Source: Microbulbifer variabilis
GTDB taxonomy: Bacteria; Pseudomonadota; Gammaproteobacteria; Pseudomonadales; Cellvibrionaceae
Reading direction: 5' to 3'
Assembly (NCBI RefSeq): GCF_023716485.1
Contig: NZ_CP092418.1
Coordinates: 4,625,001 to 4,689,000 of the forward strand
Length of the DNA stretch: 64,000 bases
In this document: piece by piece, positions 56,337 to 64,000 of the stretch
Layout of the letters: the number at the start of each line of letters is the position of its first letter
Numbering within the stretch: position 1 is the first letter of the stretch
Translations under genes and position numbers: made by a program
Notes under the pieces: generated by a model
Told to the model about the DNA's origin: nothing
Seen by the model: the letters and a program-made list of their open reading frames with translations, nothing else
The model's database searches: none

Positions 56337-57155
56337 ATGCCAAGTTCTCAAGACATTGCGATGAACCCATCAACTGAGGCCAACAACAGCCTTGAGCAGG
56401 ATTTCTTTATTATCGCCAGGGAACCCGGTGCGGAGCATCCTGCTCTGCCCACCTGGGCCGCACGACTGGCAAACCCAGCCTCACTAAAGGGTAACGCCCC
56501 GTCTTTGGTTCAGCGCAGAGAAATTGCCGAGGTGCCCGGCGCTTTTCAATTACTCAATGTATTTTCCAGTGAGGAATGCCAGCGCCTCATCGATATCACT
56601 GAAAATATCGGTTATCTGCCAGATGCCGCCGTTTCTTTGCCCAGGGAGGTACGCCATAACGACAGCCTTACCTGGGTAGTAGATGAAACTACCGAACGGC
56701 TAATCTGGCAGCGGTGCAGCGCTTTTATGCAGGACCCCAATGGCTACTTTGAAGGGCGGGAGCCAGTGGGACTCAATCAGCGTTTTCGCTTTTATCGTTA
56801 TGGCGAAGGTGATTACTTTCAATTTCACACCGATGGAGCCTGGCCGGGCAGCCGAATCATAGATGGCCAGTTGGTCGCTAATGGTTTTCCAGACCGTTTT
56901 AGCGAAATGACTTTTCTAGTTTTACTCAGTGAAGATTTTGACGGCGGCGCCACACGTTTTCGTGTCAATGCAGATAACCCCTACCAACAGCCCAGCCGGC
57001 ACTCCATGATGGATATTGATGTAAAAACCCCCGCTGGATCCGTACTGTGTTTCCCCCATGGTATGCACCCCTTGCATAGGATCCACAGCTCAACGGCAAT
57101 TACTCGTGGAATAAAATATATTATTCGTACAGATATATTATTTCTTCAGGATTGA
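56337..57155 (+). CDS. 2OG-Fe(II) dioxygenase, prolyl-4-hydroxylase-like
   Basis: This 272-residue protein has a C-terminal double-stranded beta helix. The iron site is FHTDG (H164, D166) with a later His in PHGMHPLHR (about 241-247), and the 2OG-binding basic residue is in IKYII near the end. It starts at ATG 56337. An upstream TTG at 56322 is less likely. P4H-like enzymes hydroxylate proline, free amino acids or natural products. As the third gene after CmcJ-like and ALDH genes, it suggests oxidative processing of a small molecule. The substrate is unknown. Confidence 0.82.
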   Translation: MPSSQDIAMNPSTEANNSLEQDFFIIAREPGAEHPALPTWAARLANPASLKGNAPSLVQRREIAEVPGAFQLLNVFSSEECQRLIDITENIGYLPDAAVSLPREVRHNDSLTWVVDETTERLIWQRCSAFMQDPNGYFEGREPVGLNQRFRFYRYGEGDYFQFHTDGAWPGSRIIDGQLVANGFPDRFSEMTFLVLLSEDFDGGATRFRVNADNPYQQPSRHSMMDIDVKTPAGSVLCFPHGMHPLHRIHSSTAITRGIKYIIRTDILFLQD

Positions 57156-57383
57156 TTAACAAGGTTAACAATTTTATTTAAAAAATCTTAATAAAGCATT
57201 CAGTCGCAGGGAAGCGGCTCGAACTTTAATAACAATAAATCGCTACTTAGAGCTTCCCTAAATTCGCTACATATAATCTATAGCCCGACTTATATACTAC
57301 GCCCTCCATCGAAGTGTTGCCGTAAGGTTTATGTCAAGCTGCACTGCCAATCTGATCGCAACGGCACATTCGGGTGTGTACTT

Positions 57384-58016
57384 ATGGAATTAATAGAATA
57401 TTTACAGAGTCACTTTTATAGTAAAGAGGAGCTGCTATCGCTAAGCAGTTTAAGGCAGGAAGAGTTTGTAAGCTACCAGAATGCCCTTGTGATGCCTAAA
57501 GCTTCCTACACGATGGTGCTGGGCCTGCAATGCCATTCATTCTTCGGCACCCATAATGAATCCCATAACCGAGAGTTCTACGCCAAAGGTTATGTATCCT
57601 GGTTAAAAGACCTTCGGCTACAAAATAATCCAAAACAGATTTTTGATTTATTTAAAACAAGATACACGGATACAATCTATCAGTTAAAGTCTATTGGCCA
57701 TAGTTGTTCTGACATAAAAATGAACAAGGGGCTTACCACACATATCGAAAGCGAATGGAAACACTTTATCGATGGTACTTATGGGCTATGCACCAAAAGC
57801 GGACTCCCCGAGGATATAGCCCGTAAAGAGCTGGCCTCTATAGTGATCAAGGAGTTAACAAAAGAGGGGAATCTCAGCAGAATAGGCCTACAAAAATTAC
57901 AGAGGGCTGTTGACCTGCTAGAGAGCGCCAGCAGCCTTTTCGCACCCCATGAGCGGCATAAGAGTTCGAGGCAAATACTGATTCATGATATTCGTCAACA
58001 ATTTAATCTCAGATAA
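57384..58016 (+). CDS. DUF6058-like protein
   Basis: This 210-residue soluble protein starts MELIEYLQSHFYSKEELLSLSSL and has QCHSFFGTHNESHNREFYAKGYVSWL in the middle. The pattern fits the uncharacterised DUF6058 family of gammaproteobacteria. It is helical and charged throughout with no signal peptide, membrane helix or catalytic motif. It lies on the same strand as the HExxH-TPR gene that starts 187 bases later. The family assignment is by recognition and the function is unknown. Confidence 0.6.
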   Translation: MELIEYLQSHFYSKEELLSLSSLRQEEFVSYQNALVMPKASYTMVLGLQCHSFFGTHNESHNREFYAKGYVSWLKDLRLQNNPKQIFDLFKTRYTDTIYQLKSIGHSCSDIKMNKGLTTHIESEWKHFIDGTYGLCTKSGLPEDIARKELASIVIKELTKEGNLSRIGLQKLQRAVDLLESASSLFAPHERHKSSRQILIHDIRQQFNLR

Positions 58017-58202
58017 AGACACTGTAAAAGCCAACGTCAAAAACTGAGAAACATATTGTCGCCACAAGCCAAGAAAAGCAGGGTAGACTACACCTATACC
58101 AAATGGCCATATGATTTGGCATGTACTAAACGTATATGCCCCTATAAAATCCCGCCCCTTTAATTGGCTCAAGCCTCTCCGCACTTTTATTAGAGATATT
58201 CC

Positions 58203-59705
58203 ATGAAAAGCAGAGTTTACTGCCTTATATCCTTTCTATTGCTATCCGTCTTAACGGTATCAGCCTACGCAAGAGATTGGCGGGAATATAAAAGCACTAA
58301 CTTTACCGTCTACTCCGATGTTTCATCGAAAAAAACTGAGGCCTTATTGCGCGAGCTGGAAAAATTTCGCAGCGCCTCACTTATGGTAACAGGCATGGAA
58401 GATCGTCCTGAAAACTCTAGGCTTAGGGTCTATCACTTTAATAAGTCTAGAGAATTTGAAAAATTCTCCGGAAAAAGAAGTATCGCAGGCTTCTACATCA
58501 ATACCATCGATGGCCCCTTAATTTTTTCCCAGGAAAACAAACGTGGCATATTGAACGGCCAAGCAATCATGTTTCATGAATATGTTCACCATCTTATGCG
58601 TGAGCGCGGTTCCATGCGTTACCCCAGGTGGTATTCAGAGGGTTTCGCAGAATTATTAGCCAGTGCGACTATTGATCAGGATTCCATCACCATCGGCAAC
58701 GTTCCGGAGTGGAGAGCTTACTCTCTGGAAGAAGGCACTTTGAAAGCCAGGGAAATTCTCCAACCAAACTACAACAGGAAAGGTTGGAAACATGCTAACC
58801 AGTATTACGCCAGTGCATGGTTATTATTACATTATTTATTTTTTAGCGAAGATGCCAGAAAAAATGCATATCATGAAAAAACCAAAAATTACCTGGCAGA
58901 TATCAATAATGGAGGAGATCCACTAGATCTCTTTACACAACATTATGATATCCGAGAGGAAGATTTAGATATCGCATTAACTCGCCACCTAAAAGAACGG
59001 CGTCTGTCGGGCTACAAGGTTAATCTAACCAAAAACGTCTTTAAAATCGAAAAGCGCAAACTGAACCATAATGAAAAATCCCTATTATTGGCGGAGCGAG
59101 CGGTTGACCTTGAAAGATATGATCAGGCGTTAAGCTATCTGAATAAAGTAAAAAAAGATGCTGCCAAGTTACCAGGAGTTATCGCTCTGAAAGCGAATCT
59201 ATTAATGCACAATCAGCAGGAGACTGCGGCACAGGCTTTACTTCAGGAATTATCAGAAATATCTGATTTGAATCATACAGCGGCAACGAATCTATCTGTT
59301 TACCATTTATATAGCTTACATGATACGCTTGAATCCCGGCAATGGGATGAGGGGAGCTATACCAAAACGGTGCATTATGCAGATATGGCTATAGCGCTAA
59401 ATCCGGCTTCCCTATCGGCTTACCAGTACAAATGGATGGCTCAGCAGTACAAAGGCGAAAGTGTTGCCGCACTGAAAACCATGATGGCAGCCTATCAGAA
59501 GAATCCAAATAGTATTGAAATAAATAGCGCTATTGGCTTTCACCTCGCAAAACTTAAAAAGCCAAAGCTTGCAAAACCATTTCTGGAGAAAACTCTGGCC
59601 TGGTCCCACAATCACAAGGTTCGATCACGCGCTAAAAAATTGCTCGATTGGGTAGCAAAGGAAACTTCCACTGACAGTGGAGTGAGTTCAGAACAGATAT
59701 CCTGA
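58203..59705 (+). CDS. Secreted HExxH metallopeptidase-like protein with TPR tail
   Basis: This 500-residue protein has a signal peptide (about 1-23) and a metalloprotease domain carrying the zinc motif HEYVHH (H125, E126, H129) and a glutamate in WYSEGFAE (about 146-150), the gluzincin-type third ligand. From about residue 285 it has helix pairs with TPR spacing (LLLAERAVDLERYDQALSYL, YADMAIALNPASLSAYQYK). Signal peptide, HExxH and TPRs together suggest an envelope or periplasmic peptidase. It is convergent with map, separated by a 13-bp hairpin. The peptidase activity is predicted. Confidence 0.8.
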   Translation: MKSRVYCLISFLLLSVLTVSAYARDWREYKSTNFTVYSDVSSKKTEALLRELEKFRSASLMVTGMEDRPENSRLRVYHFNKSREFEKFSGKRSIAGFYINTIDGPLIFSQENKRGILNGQAIMFHEYVHHLMRERGSMRYPRWYSEGFAELLASATIDQDSITIGNVPEWRAYSLEEGTLKAREILQPNYNRKGWKHANQYYASAWLLLHYLFFSEDARKNAYHEKTKNYLADINNGGDPLDLFTQHYDIREEDLDIALTRHLKERRLSGYKVNLTKNVFKIEKRKLNHNEKSLLLAERAVDLERYDQALSYLNKVKKDAAKLPGVIALKANLLMHNQQETAAQALLQELSEISDLNHTAATNLSVYHLYSLHDTLESRQWDEGSYTKTVHYADMAIALNPASLSAYQYKWMAQQYKGESVAALKTMMAAYQKNPNSIEINSAIGFHLAKLKKPKLAKPFLEKTLAWSHNHKVRSRAKKLLDWVAKETSTDSGVSSEQIS

Positions 59706-59726
59706 GTCCGAGCGCTAGATCAAGCG

Positions 59727-59761
59727 CATAGCACGTAGAGAATTACTTTCTACGTGCTATG
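59727..59761. terminator. Hairpin between convergent HExxH-TPR gene and map
   Basis: CATAGCACGTAGA and TCTACGTGCTATG form a perfect 13-bp stem with a 9-base loop, 22 bases after one stop codon and 25 before the other. There is no T-run, so it acts as a bidirectional barrier rather than a textbook terminator. Confidence 0.6.
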
Positions 59762-59785
59762 AAAGCGAAGAAATTAGCCTCTCCT

Positions 59786-60562
59786 CTAACTCTTCTTTTC
59801 CTCTTCCCGCAAAGTCAGCACTTCATATCCATTCGCCGTAACCAGCACTGTGTGCTCCCACTGCGCGGAGAGCCTGCCATCTTTGGTCACCACGGTCCAA
59901 CCATCTTTTTTGAGTTTGGTTTTGCGATTACCCTGATTGATCATGGGCTCAATCGTAAATGTCATTCCCTCGCGTAAAACAGCTCCGCTGCCCGCTCGGC
60001 CAAAGTGCATTACCTGGGGTTCTTCATGCATTTCACGGCCAATACCATGGCCACAGTATTCACGCACCACACTGAACCCGCGCTTTTCAACATACTGTTG
60101 AATCGTATGGCCCACATCACCAAAAGTCGCGCCGGGTTTTACGGTGTGAATACCGGCCCACATGGCATCGTAGCAACACTGCACCAGTTTTTTGGCAATG
60201 GGAGTCACATTACCGATCATATACATCTTGCTGGAATCGGCGATATAACCGGACTTTTCCAGGGTTATATCCACGTTGACGATATCGCCATCGCGCAACA
60301 CCTGCCCCTCCCGTGGCATGCCGTGGCAAACCACCTCATTAATCGAAGTATTGAGAGAGTAGGGATAGTCGTATTGCCCTTTGCTGGCTGGGCGCGCCTG
60401 CAACTCCCGGGTAATAAACGTTTCCACCCGGTCGTTAATTTCCATGGTAGTAATACCCGGCTTCACAATACCATCGAGCATGGCGAACACCCGGCTCAAT
60501 AATTCACCGGAGTTACGCATCAACGTCTGTTCCCTGGCGGTCTTTATTTTTATGTTATTCAC
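59786..60562 (-). CDS. map: Type I methionine aminopeptidase
   Basis: This 258-residue enzyme removes N-terminal Met from new proteins. The dinuclear metal ligands are present: NVDITLE, ADSSKMY, CGHGIG (His), TIEPMI (Glu) and WEHTVLV (Glu). The first 10 residues are basic. It overlaps the upstream ParD-like gene by eight bases, so the pair is expressed together. The genome may carry a second map elsewhere beside rpsB, since the ParD-linked copy is commonly the additional one in related bacteria. Confidence 0.95.
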   Translation of the reverse strand: MNNIKIKTAREQTLMRNSGELLSRVFAMLDGIVKPGITTMEINDRVETFITRELQARPASKGQYDYPYSLNTSINEVVCHGMPREGQVLRDGDIVNVDITLEKSGYIADSSKMYMIGNVTPIAKKLVQCCYDAMWAGIHTVKPGATFGDVGHTIQQYVEKRGFSVVREYCGHGIGREMHEEPQVMHFGRAGSGAVLREGMTFTIEPMINQGNRKTKLKKDGWTVVTKDGRLSAQWEHTVLVTANGYEVLTLREEEKKS

Positions 60563-60761
60563 GAGTGAGCTCTTCCAGAGTAAATGATTCGGTGCGCAGT
60601 AGTTTCTTGCACAACTGGCTGTAACTGAGTTCTGGATTTAGCTCGGCCAGCATACCGATCTTTATCCAGTACTCGGCCTGGGCGTTGATGGAACGCGCCA
60701 GCGTTGTGCTCGCTTTACGGATTTCATCGTGTAGTTCATCCGAGATCTTGACGATACCCAT
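60555..60761 (-). CDS. ParD-like DNA-binding protein
   Basis: This 68-residue ribbon-helix-helix protein has the ParD-like start MGIVKISDELHDEIRKASTTLARSINAQAEYWIKIGM. The frame is open to 60782, but the first residues of that extension lie in the inverted repeat and ATG 60761 starts the family sequence. No toxin gene is adjacent. The partner is map, which overlaps by eight bases. An orphan regulator rather than an antitoxin is therefore the better reading. Confidence 0.8.
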   Translation of the reverse strand: MGIVKISDELHDEIRKASTTLARSINAQAEYWIKIGMLAELNPELSYSQLCKKLLRTESFTLEELTRE

Positions 60762-60763
60762 TT

Positions 60764-60800
60764 TATACACCGTATATATCATTCATATACAAAGTGTATA
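60764..60800. promoter_or_regulatory. Nested inverted-repeat operator before parD-like-map
   Basis: TATACAC (60764-60770) and GTGTATA (60794-60800) enclose a second pair, GTATAT (60772-60777) and ATATAC (60785-60790), with nearly the same centre. It lies immediately upstream of the ParD-like ATG, between it and the divergent flavoprotein gene. This is where an autorepressing ribbon-helix-helix dimer would bind. Confidence 0.6.
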
Positions 60801-60915
60801 TCTCTTTTCATTGAAAGTACAAGCCAACCAGCAAGATCAAAAATATGCAACTTGTTGCATAGTCAATATTTGAGCGATATGGTTGAGAGATAAAAATAAA
60901 AGTGATGAGGCCACC

Positions 60916-62619
60916 ATGTCCGAAACTACTGAAAAGAAACGCAGCGCCCCCAAGCCCAGCCGCCTGCGTATTGGCCAGCGTTACCGTGCCAGTCGCTTGA
61001 ACGGCCCCTACGATGCCCTGGTAATCGGCTCTGGAATCGGCGGCCTGACTACCGCCGCTATGCTGAGTGCCACCGGTAAGAAGGTACTGGTCCTGGAACA
61101 GCACTACACCGCCGGCGGCTATACCCATGCCTACGATCGCAATGGTTATGAGTGGGATGTCGGTGTGCACTACATCGGCGATGTGGGCGAGCACCCAACC
61201 ATGACCCGCAGGATTTTTGACTTTATCAGCAGGGGTAAGTTGCATTGGGCGCCGATGGACGACACCTACGACCGCATTTGTATCGGTAAAGAGCAGTTTG
61301 ACCTGCGCGCCGGTCGCCAAACGTTTATCGATGAACTGGTTAAACATTTTCCCGACGAGCGGGAGAATATCGAACGCTATCTGGGCCGCCTCAACGAGGT
61401 GGCCAAATCCATGCAACGCATAGCGATGGAGAAGCTGTTTCCCGGCTGGTGCGGTCCATTCCTGAGACTGTGGCGCAAGCTGCGCGATCCTTCCTGGCTG
61501 AACAAAACCACCCGCGAAGTGTTGGCTGAAATCACCAGTAACGAGAAGCTGATCTCCGTACTCACCGGCCAGTGGGGCGACAACGGCATGGCGCCGGCAC
61601 AGAGCAGTTTTATTATTCACGCCCTGATTGCCAAACATTATTTGTATGGCGGTTACTACCCTGTGGGCGGTGCCAGCAAGATTTCCGAGACCATTATTCC
61701 GCAAATTCAGGCCAGTGGCGGCGATGTATTTACCTATGCCAAGGTAGAAACCATTCTATTAAATGGCAATAAGGTTCGCGGCCTGCGCATGAGCGATGGC
61801 ACCGAAATCGAGGCGCCCTTGGTGATTTCCGGAGCCGGTGTATTTAATACTTTCGAAAAATTACTGCCCCAGAGTGCCAGTGAGCGCCTCGGCTACCTGC
61901 GCGACCTGAAAACCGTCACTCCATCTATGTCTCACCTGTGCCTGTATATCGGCCTGGAAAAGACCGCCGAAGAACTACAACTACCGAAAACCAATTACTG
62001 GCTCTATACCAGTGAGAACTACGAGGAGGATATGCAGGCCTTCCTGCAGGATAGCGACAAAGATATTCCGCTAGCCTATATCTCTTTCCCCTCGGCCAAG
62101 GACCCCACCTTTACCCAGCGCTATCCTGGGCGCGCCACTATCGAAATCGTTGCACCAGCCAATTACGATTGGTTCGCCCAGTGGCATGACAAACCCTGGG
62201 GCAAGCGCGGTGATGACTATGAAGCCCTGAAAGAGGCCTTCAGCCAGCGTTTATTGGAGCACCTTTACAAGCATTTCCCCCATCTGCGCGGGCAAATCGA
62301 TTACTACGAATTGTCCACACCCCTGTCGACAGATTATTTCTGCTTCTATCCTCGCGGTGAAATTTATGGCCTCGACCACGATCCCAAACGTTTTGAGCAG
62401 CGTTGGCTGAGACCCAAGACTCGACTCAGTGGACTCTATCTCACCGGCCAGGATGTGATGAGTTGCGGCGTGGCCGGGGCAATGATCTCGGGGGTATTAA
62501 CCGCTCAAAGTATTCTCGGCTTGCGCCAGGGGGCGAAGTTGATGCGCCAGGTTATTAGTGGGCAGCCTTTTCAAACACCGGCAAATAACGGTGAGGCGCT
62601 AGGCAAAGCATCCACCTGA
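60916..62619 (+). CDS. FAD-dependent oxidoreductase, carotenoid-desaturase/RetSat-like
   Basis: This 567-residue flavoprotein has a Rossmann FAD site DALVIGSGIGGLTTAAMLSATGKKVLVLEQHYTAGGYTHAY (about residues 34-75), the family motif GVHYIGDVG, and a C-terminal flavin-closing segment LYLTGQDVMSCGVAGAMISGVLTA. The arrangement matches phytoene-desaturase and all-trans-retinol-saturase-like proteins. ATG 60916 with GAGG five bases upstream is chosen over an earlier start at 60883. It is a single gene followed by a perfect 15-bp terminator stem. The substrate is unknown. Confidence 0.88.
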   Translation: MSETTEKKRSAPKPSRLRIGQRYRASRLNGPYDALVIGSGIGGLTTAAMLSATGKKVLVLEQHYTAGGYTHAYDRNGYEWDVGVHYIGDVGEHPTMTRRIFDFISRGKLHWAPMDDTYDRICIGKEQFDLRAGRQTFIDELVKHFPDERENIERYLGRLNEVAKSMQRIAMEKLFPGWCGPFLRLWRKLRDPSWLNKTTREVLAEITSNEKLISVLTGQWGDNGMAPAQSSFIIHALIAKHYLYGGYYPVGGASKISETIIPQIQASGGDVFTYAKVETILLNGNKVRGLRMSDGTEIEAPLVISGAGVFNTFEKLLPQSASERLGYLRDLKTVTPSMSHLCLYIGLEKTAEELQLPKTNYWLYTSENYEEDMQAFLQDSDKDIPLAYISFPSAKDPTFTQRYPGRATIEIVAPANYDWFAQWHDKPWGKRGDDYEALKEAFSQRLLEHLYKHFPHLRGQIDYYELSTPLSTDYFCFYPRGEIYGLDHDPKRFEQRWLRPKTRLSGLYLTGQDVMSCGVAGAMISGVLTAQSILGLRQGAKLMRQVISGQPFQTPANNGEALGKAST

Positions 62620-62653
62620 TTTGTCGGCAATAACGCTCATTCGGCAACTGTAA

Positions 62654-62690
62654 TAATAAAAACCCGGCGATCAATGCCGGGTTTTTATTA
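62654..62690. terminator. Bidirectional intrinsic terminator
   Basis: A perfect 15-bp stem (TAATAAAAACCCGGC paired with GCCGGGTTTTTATTA, 7-base loop) has TTTTT on the plus strand and the complementary T-run on the minus strand. It serves both the flavoprotein gene and the convergent OmpA-type gene. Confidence 0.9.
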
Positions 62691-62693
62691 AAT

Positions 62694-63287
62694 TTATGGG
62701 CTCGGAGATGTATTTAATCGCGGCAATCTACTGGGCATTCGGTCGAAGTTTAAGACGCGGATGACCAGACGTCGGTTTTCTTTCTGCCCGGCCTTGCTTT
62801 CATTATCGGCGATAGGGTCTGTATCACCATAGCCCTGGGCCCGCATACGCTCACCGTCTACACCGCGCTCGATCAGGAAATTGCGCACCCAGTCTGCTCG
62901 CCACTGAGACAGGTGCAGGTTTTTCTTTGGGTCGCCGTCATTATCCGTGTGCCCCTCAATCGTAATTCGCATCTCGGGGAAATCGCGCATGATCACCAAT
63001 AACGCCTCTAGATCGGCGATGCTGTCCATACGCGGCGCAAAGCCACCGGGGTCAAACTCCAGGCGCAATCTAAAAGTATCCCCATCTTTACGGGAATTTC
63101 CGCGTAAAAAGCGCACTAAATCATCGGCAAAGGGAGCCGCCTGCCGCGCCTCTTTCTCGCTGTCTCCGGACTGCACCGCAGACTGAGGCTCAAGGGCGTA
63201 TTTCCTGTTGGGATCGGGGGTGGGGCAGCCGGCAAGTAATAGCACCAGCAGGGCGAGATAGCAGACGAATAAAGGCTTGCCCGCCAT
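62694..63287 (-). CDS. OmpA-family peptidoglycan-binding lipoprotein
   Basis: This 197-residue lipoprotein has a short signal peptide and lipobox LAGC (about residue 21), a low-complexity linker, and a C-terminal OmpA domain (about 75-190) with RITIEGHTDNDGDPKKN, RADWVRNFLIERGVDGERMRAQGYGDTDPIADN and a final ENRRLVIRV. It is predicted to be anchored by lipid and to bind peptidoglycan through the OmpA domain. ATG 63287 is preferred; the frame is open to 63332 but that part has no signal sequence. Confidence 0.92.
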   Translation of the reverse strand: MAGKPLFVCYLALLVLLLAGCPTPDPNRKYALEPQSAVQSGDSEKEARQAAPFADDLVRFLRGNSRKDGDTFRLRLEFDPGGFAPRMDSIADLEALLVIMRDFPEMRITIEGHTDNDGDPKKNLHLSQWRADWVRNFLIERGVDGERMRAQGYGDTDPIADNESKAGQKENRRLVIRVLNFDRMPSRLPRLNTSPSP

Positions 63288-63360
63288 AGACAAAACTTCC
63301 GGTTTGCAGACGTCAAATTCAGTGTAGAACAAGCTGCCGGCGGGAGGAGATATCTAGCCG

Positions 63361-64000
63361 TTAGAGGAAGTTCAACACCGACATCATATCGCTAACTACC
63401 CGGGCACCGCGCTGCTCCAGCTGTGGCGCTCTCTGCTTATGGGTACTGTAACCGACCACGCGCATGCCAGCGGCTACCGCAGCTTCCACGCCAGCGTTAG
63501 AATCCTCCACGACCAGACAACGCCCCGGCTCCACCCCCATACTGGTGGCCGCATGCAGGAACAGCTCCGGCCAAGGTTTACCGCGGGAAACATCCTCAGC
63601 ACTGTAGATCCTGCCGTCGAAGTAGTCGTAGAGACCTGTTTTATTTAAGGTGAGATGCATTTTCTGGTGAGAACCCGATGAGGCCACGCAACTGCGCATG
63701 CCGATCTGCTGTAAGTGATCGAGCAAGCCCTCAATACCGACTACGGGTTCCAACTCGGCGTGGAATGCTTCGCGAATACGGCGCTCGGTATTGCCAAAAT
63801 AATTGTCTGGCAGGGGGCCGCCGAAACGCTTCTCGATTTCCAGTAGGCAATCCCTGGCGGGCCGGCCGCTGAATTGCTCATCCAGCTCCTCCGCAGTGGT
63901 GGCCATACCCAACTTATTCATTTCTTCGGCGAGTATGCGGCAGACGATACTCTCACTATCCACCAACACACCGTCGCAATCAAAAATGATCAAATCTATG
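63361..64000 (-). CDS. HAD-superfamily phosphatase (beta-phosphoglucomutase-like), cut by the window edge
   Basis: The protein shows the HAD motif I FDCDGVLVDSE, then SGRPARDCLLEIEKRFGG in the cap, motif II VASSGS, and motif III KPWPELFLHAATSMGVEPGRCLVVEDSNAG. It is most like the GS1/YieH/YqaB-type sugar-phosphate phosphatases. The frame is open to the window end (residues ID precede LIIFDCD), so the true start lies beyond 64000 and an apparent TTG at 63993 is not trusted. About 213 residues are visible. It is probably complete apart from the first few residues. Confidence 0.88.
   Translation of the reverse strand, partial: IDLIIFDCDGVLVDSESIVCRILAEEMNKLGMATTAEELDEQFSGRPARDCLLEIEKRFGGPLPDNYFGNTERRIREAFHAELEPVVGIEGLLDHLQQIGMRSCVASSGSHQKMHLTLNKTGLYDYFDGRIYSAEDVSRGKPWPELFLHAATSMGVEPGRCLVVEDSNAGVEAAVAAGMRVVGYSTHKQRAPQLEQRGARVVSDMMSVLNFL

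Overview
The window reads as chromosome of a marine-type gammaproteobacterium; the core gene set, the synteny and the envelope genes fit the Cellvibrionales, perhaps Microbulbifer, but that is an inference from gene content and no rRNA is present. Most of it is ordinary core genome of moderately high G+C. Three stretches are clearly A+T-richer and accessory by eye: about 15.7-20.3 kb, 37.1-39.0 kb and 47.4-51.3 kb.

Layout. 0.2-1.7 kb: a small membrane protein, then an ECF sigma factor with a one-base-overlapping membrane partner. 1.9-9.0 kb: ohr, then the histidine-utilisation locus (hutIG on minus, hutC-hutU-hutH on plus) with a nested palindromic HutC-type operator and a structured repeat between hutU and hutH. 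9.3-13.6 kb: small lipoproteins and pyruvate kinase. 13.8-15.7 kb: thioesterase-SDR-Smr operon. 15.7-20.3 kb: a decayed phage baseplate and tail-fibre module plus an orphan hydrolase, bounded on the right by a 43-nt 3' fragment of a CAT-anticodon tRNA that overlaps the secB stop codon. 20.3-29.0 kb: yibN-like/grxC/secB, gpmI-envC, ctpA, and hisB-hisH-hisA-hisF. 29.1-31.7 kb: a His-rich TonB receptor, probably for zinc. 31.8-35.4 kb: an AsmA-family gene, a Cys/His-motif protein and the frameshifted remnant of a second AsmA tail. 35.5-37.0 kb: mutY, yggX and tRNA-Phe.

37.2-47.4 kb is the accessory centre: three overlapping minus-strand small genes, then a plus-strand defence cluster mrr, hsdM, hsdS, a SIR2-domain gene, hsdR. 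The SIR2 gene lies between hsdS and hsdR, one base after hsdS and overlapping hsdR by four bases. This is the position of the PrrC anticodon nuclease in the classical prr cassette. The best candidate here for a little-described system is therefore a type I restriction operon with a built-in NAD-targeting effector.

47.8-64.0 kb: a thioesterase, a broken DUF1963-like gene, a signal-less PhnD-like protein paired with a low-molecular-weight phosphatase, a DAACS symporter, a LysR/CmcJ-like/ALDH/2OG-oxygenase cluster, a DUF6058-like protein, a HExxH-TPR protein, a ParD-like/map pair with a nested operator, a carotenoid-desaturase-like flavoprotein, an OmpA-type lipoprotein and a HAD phosphatase cut by the window edge. 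No CRISPR array, rRNA or intact transposase was seen.
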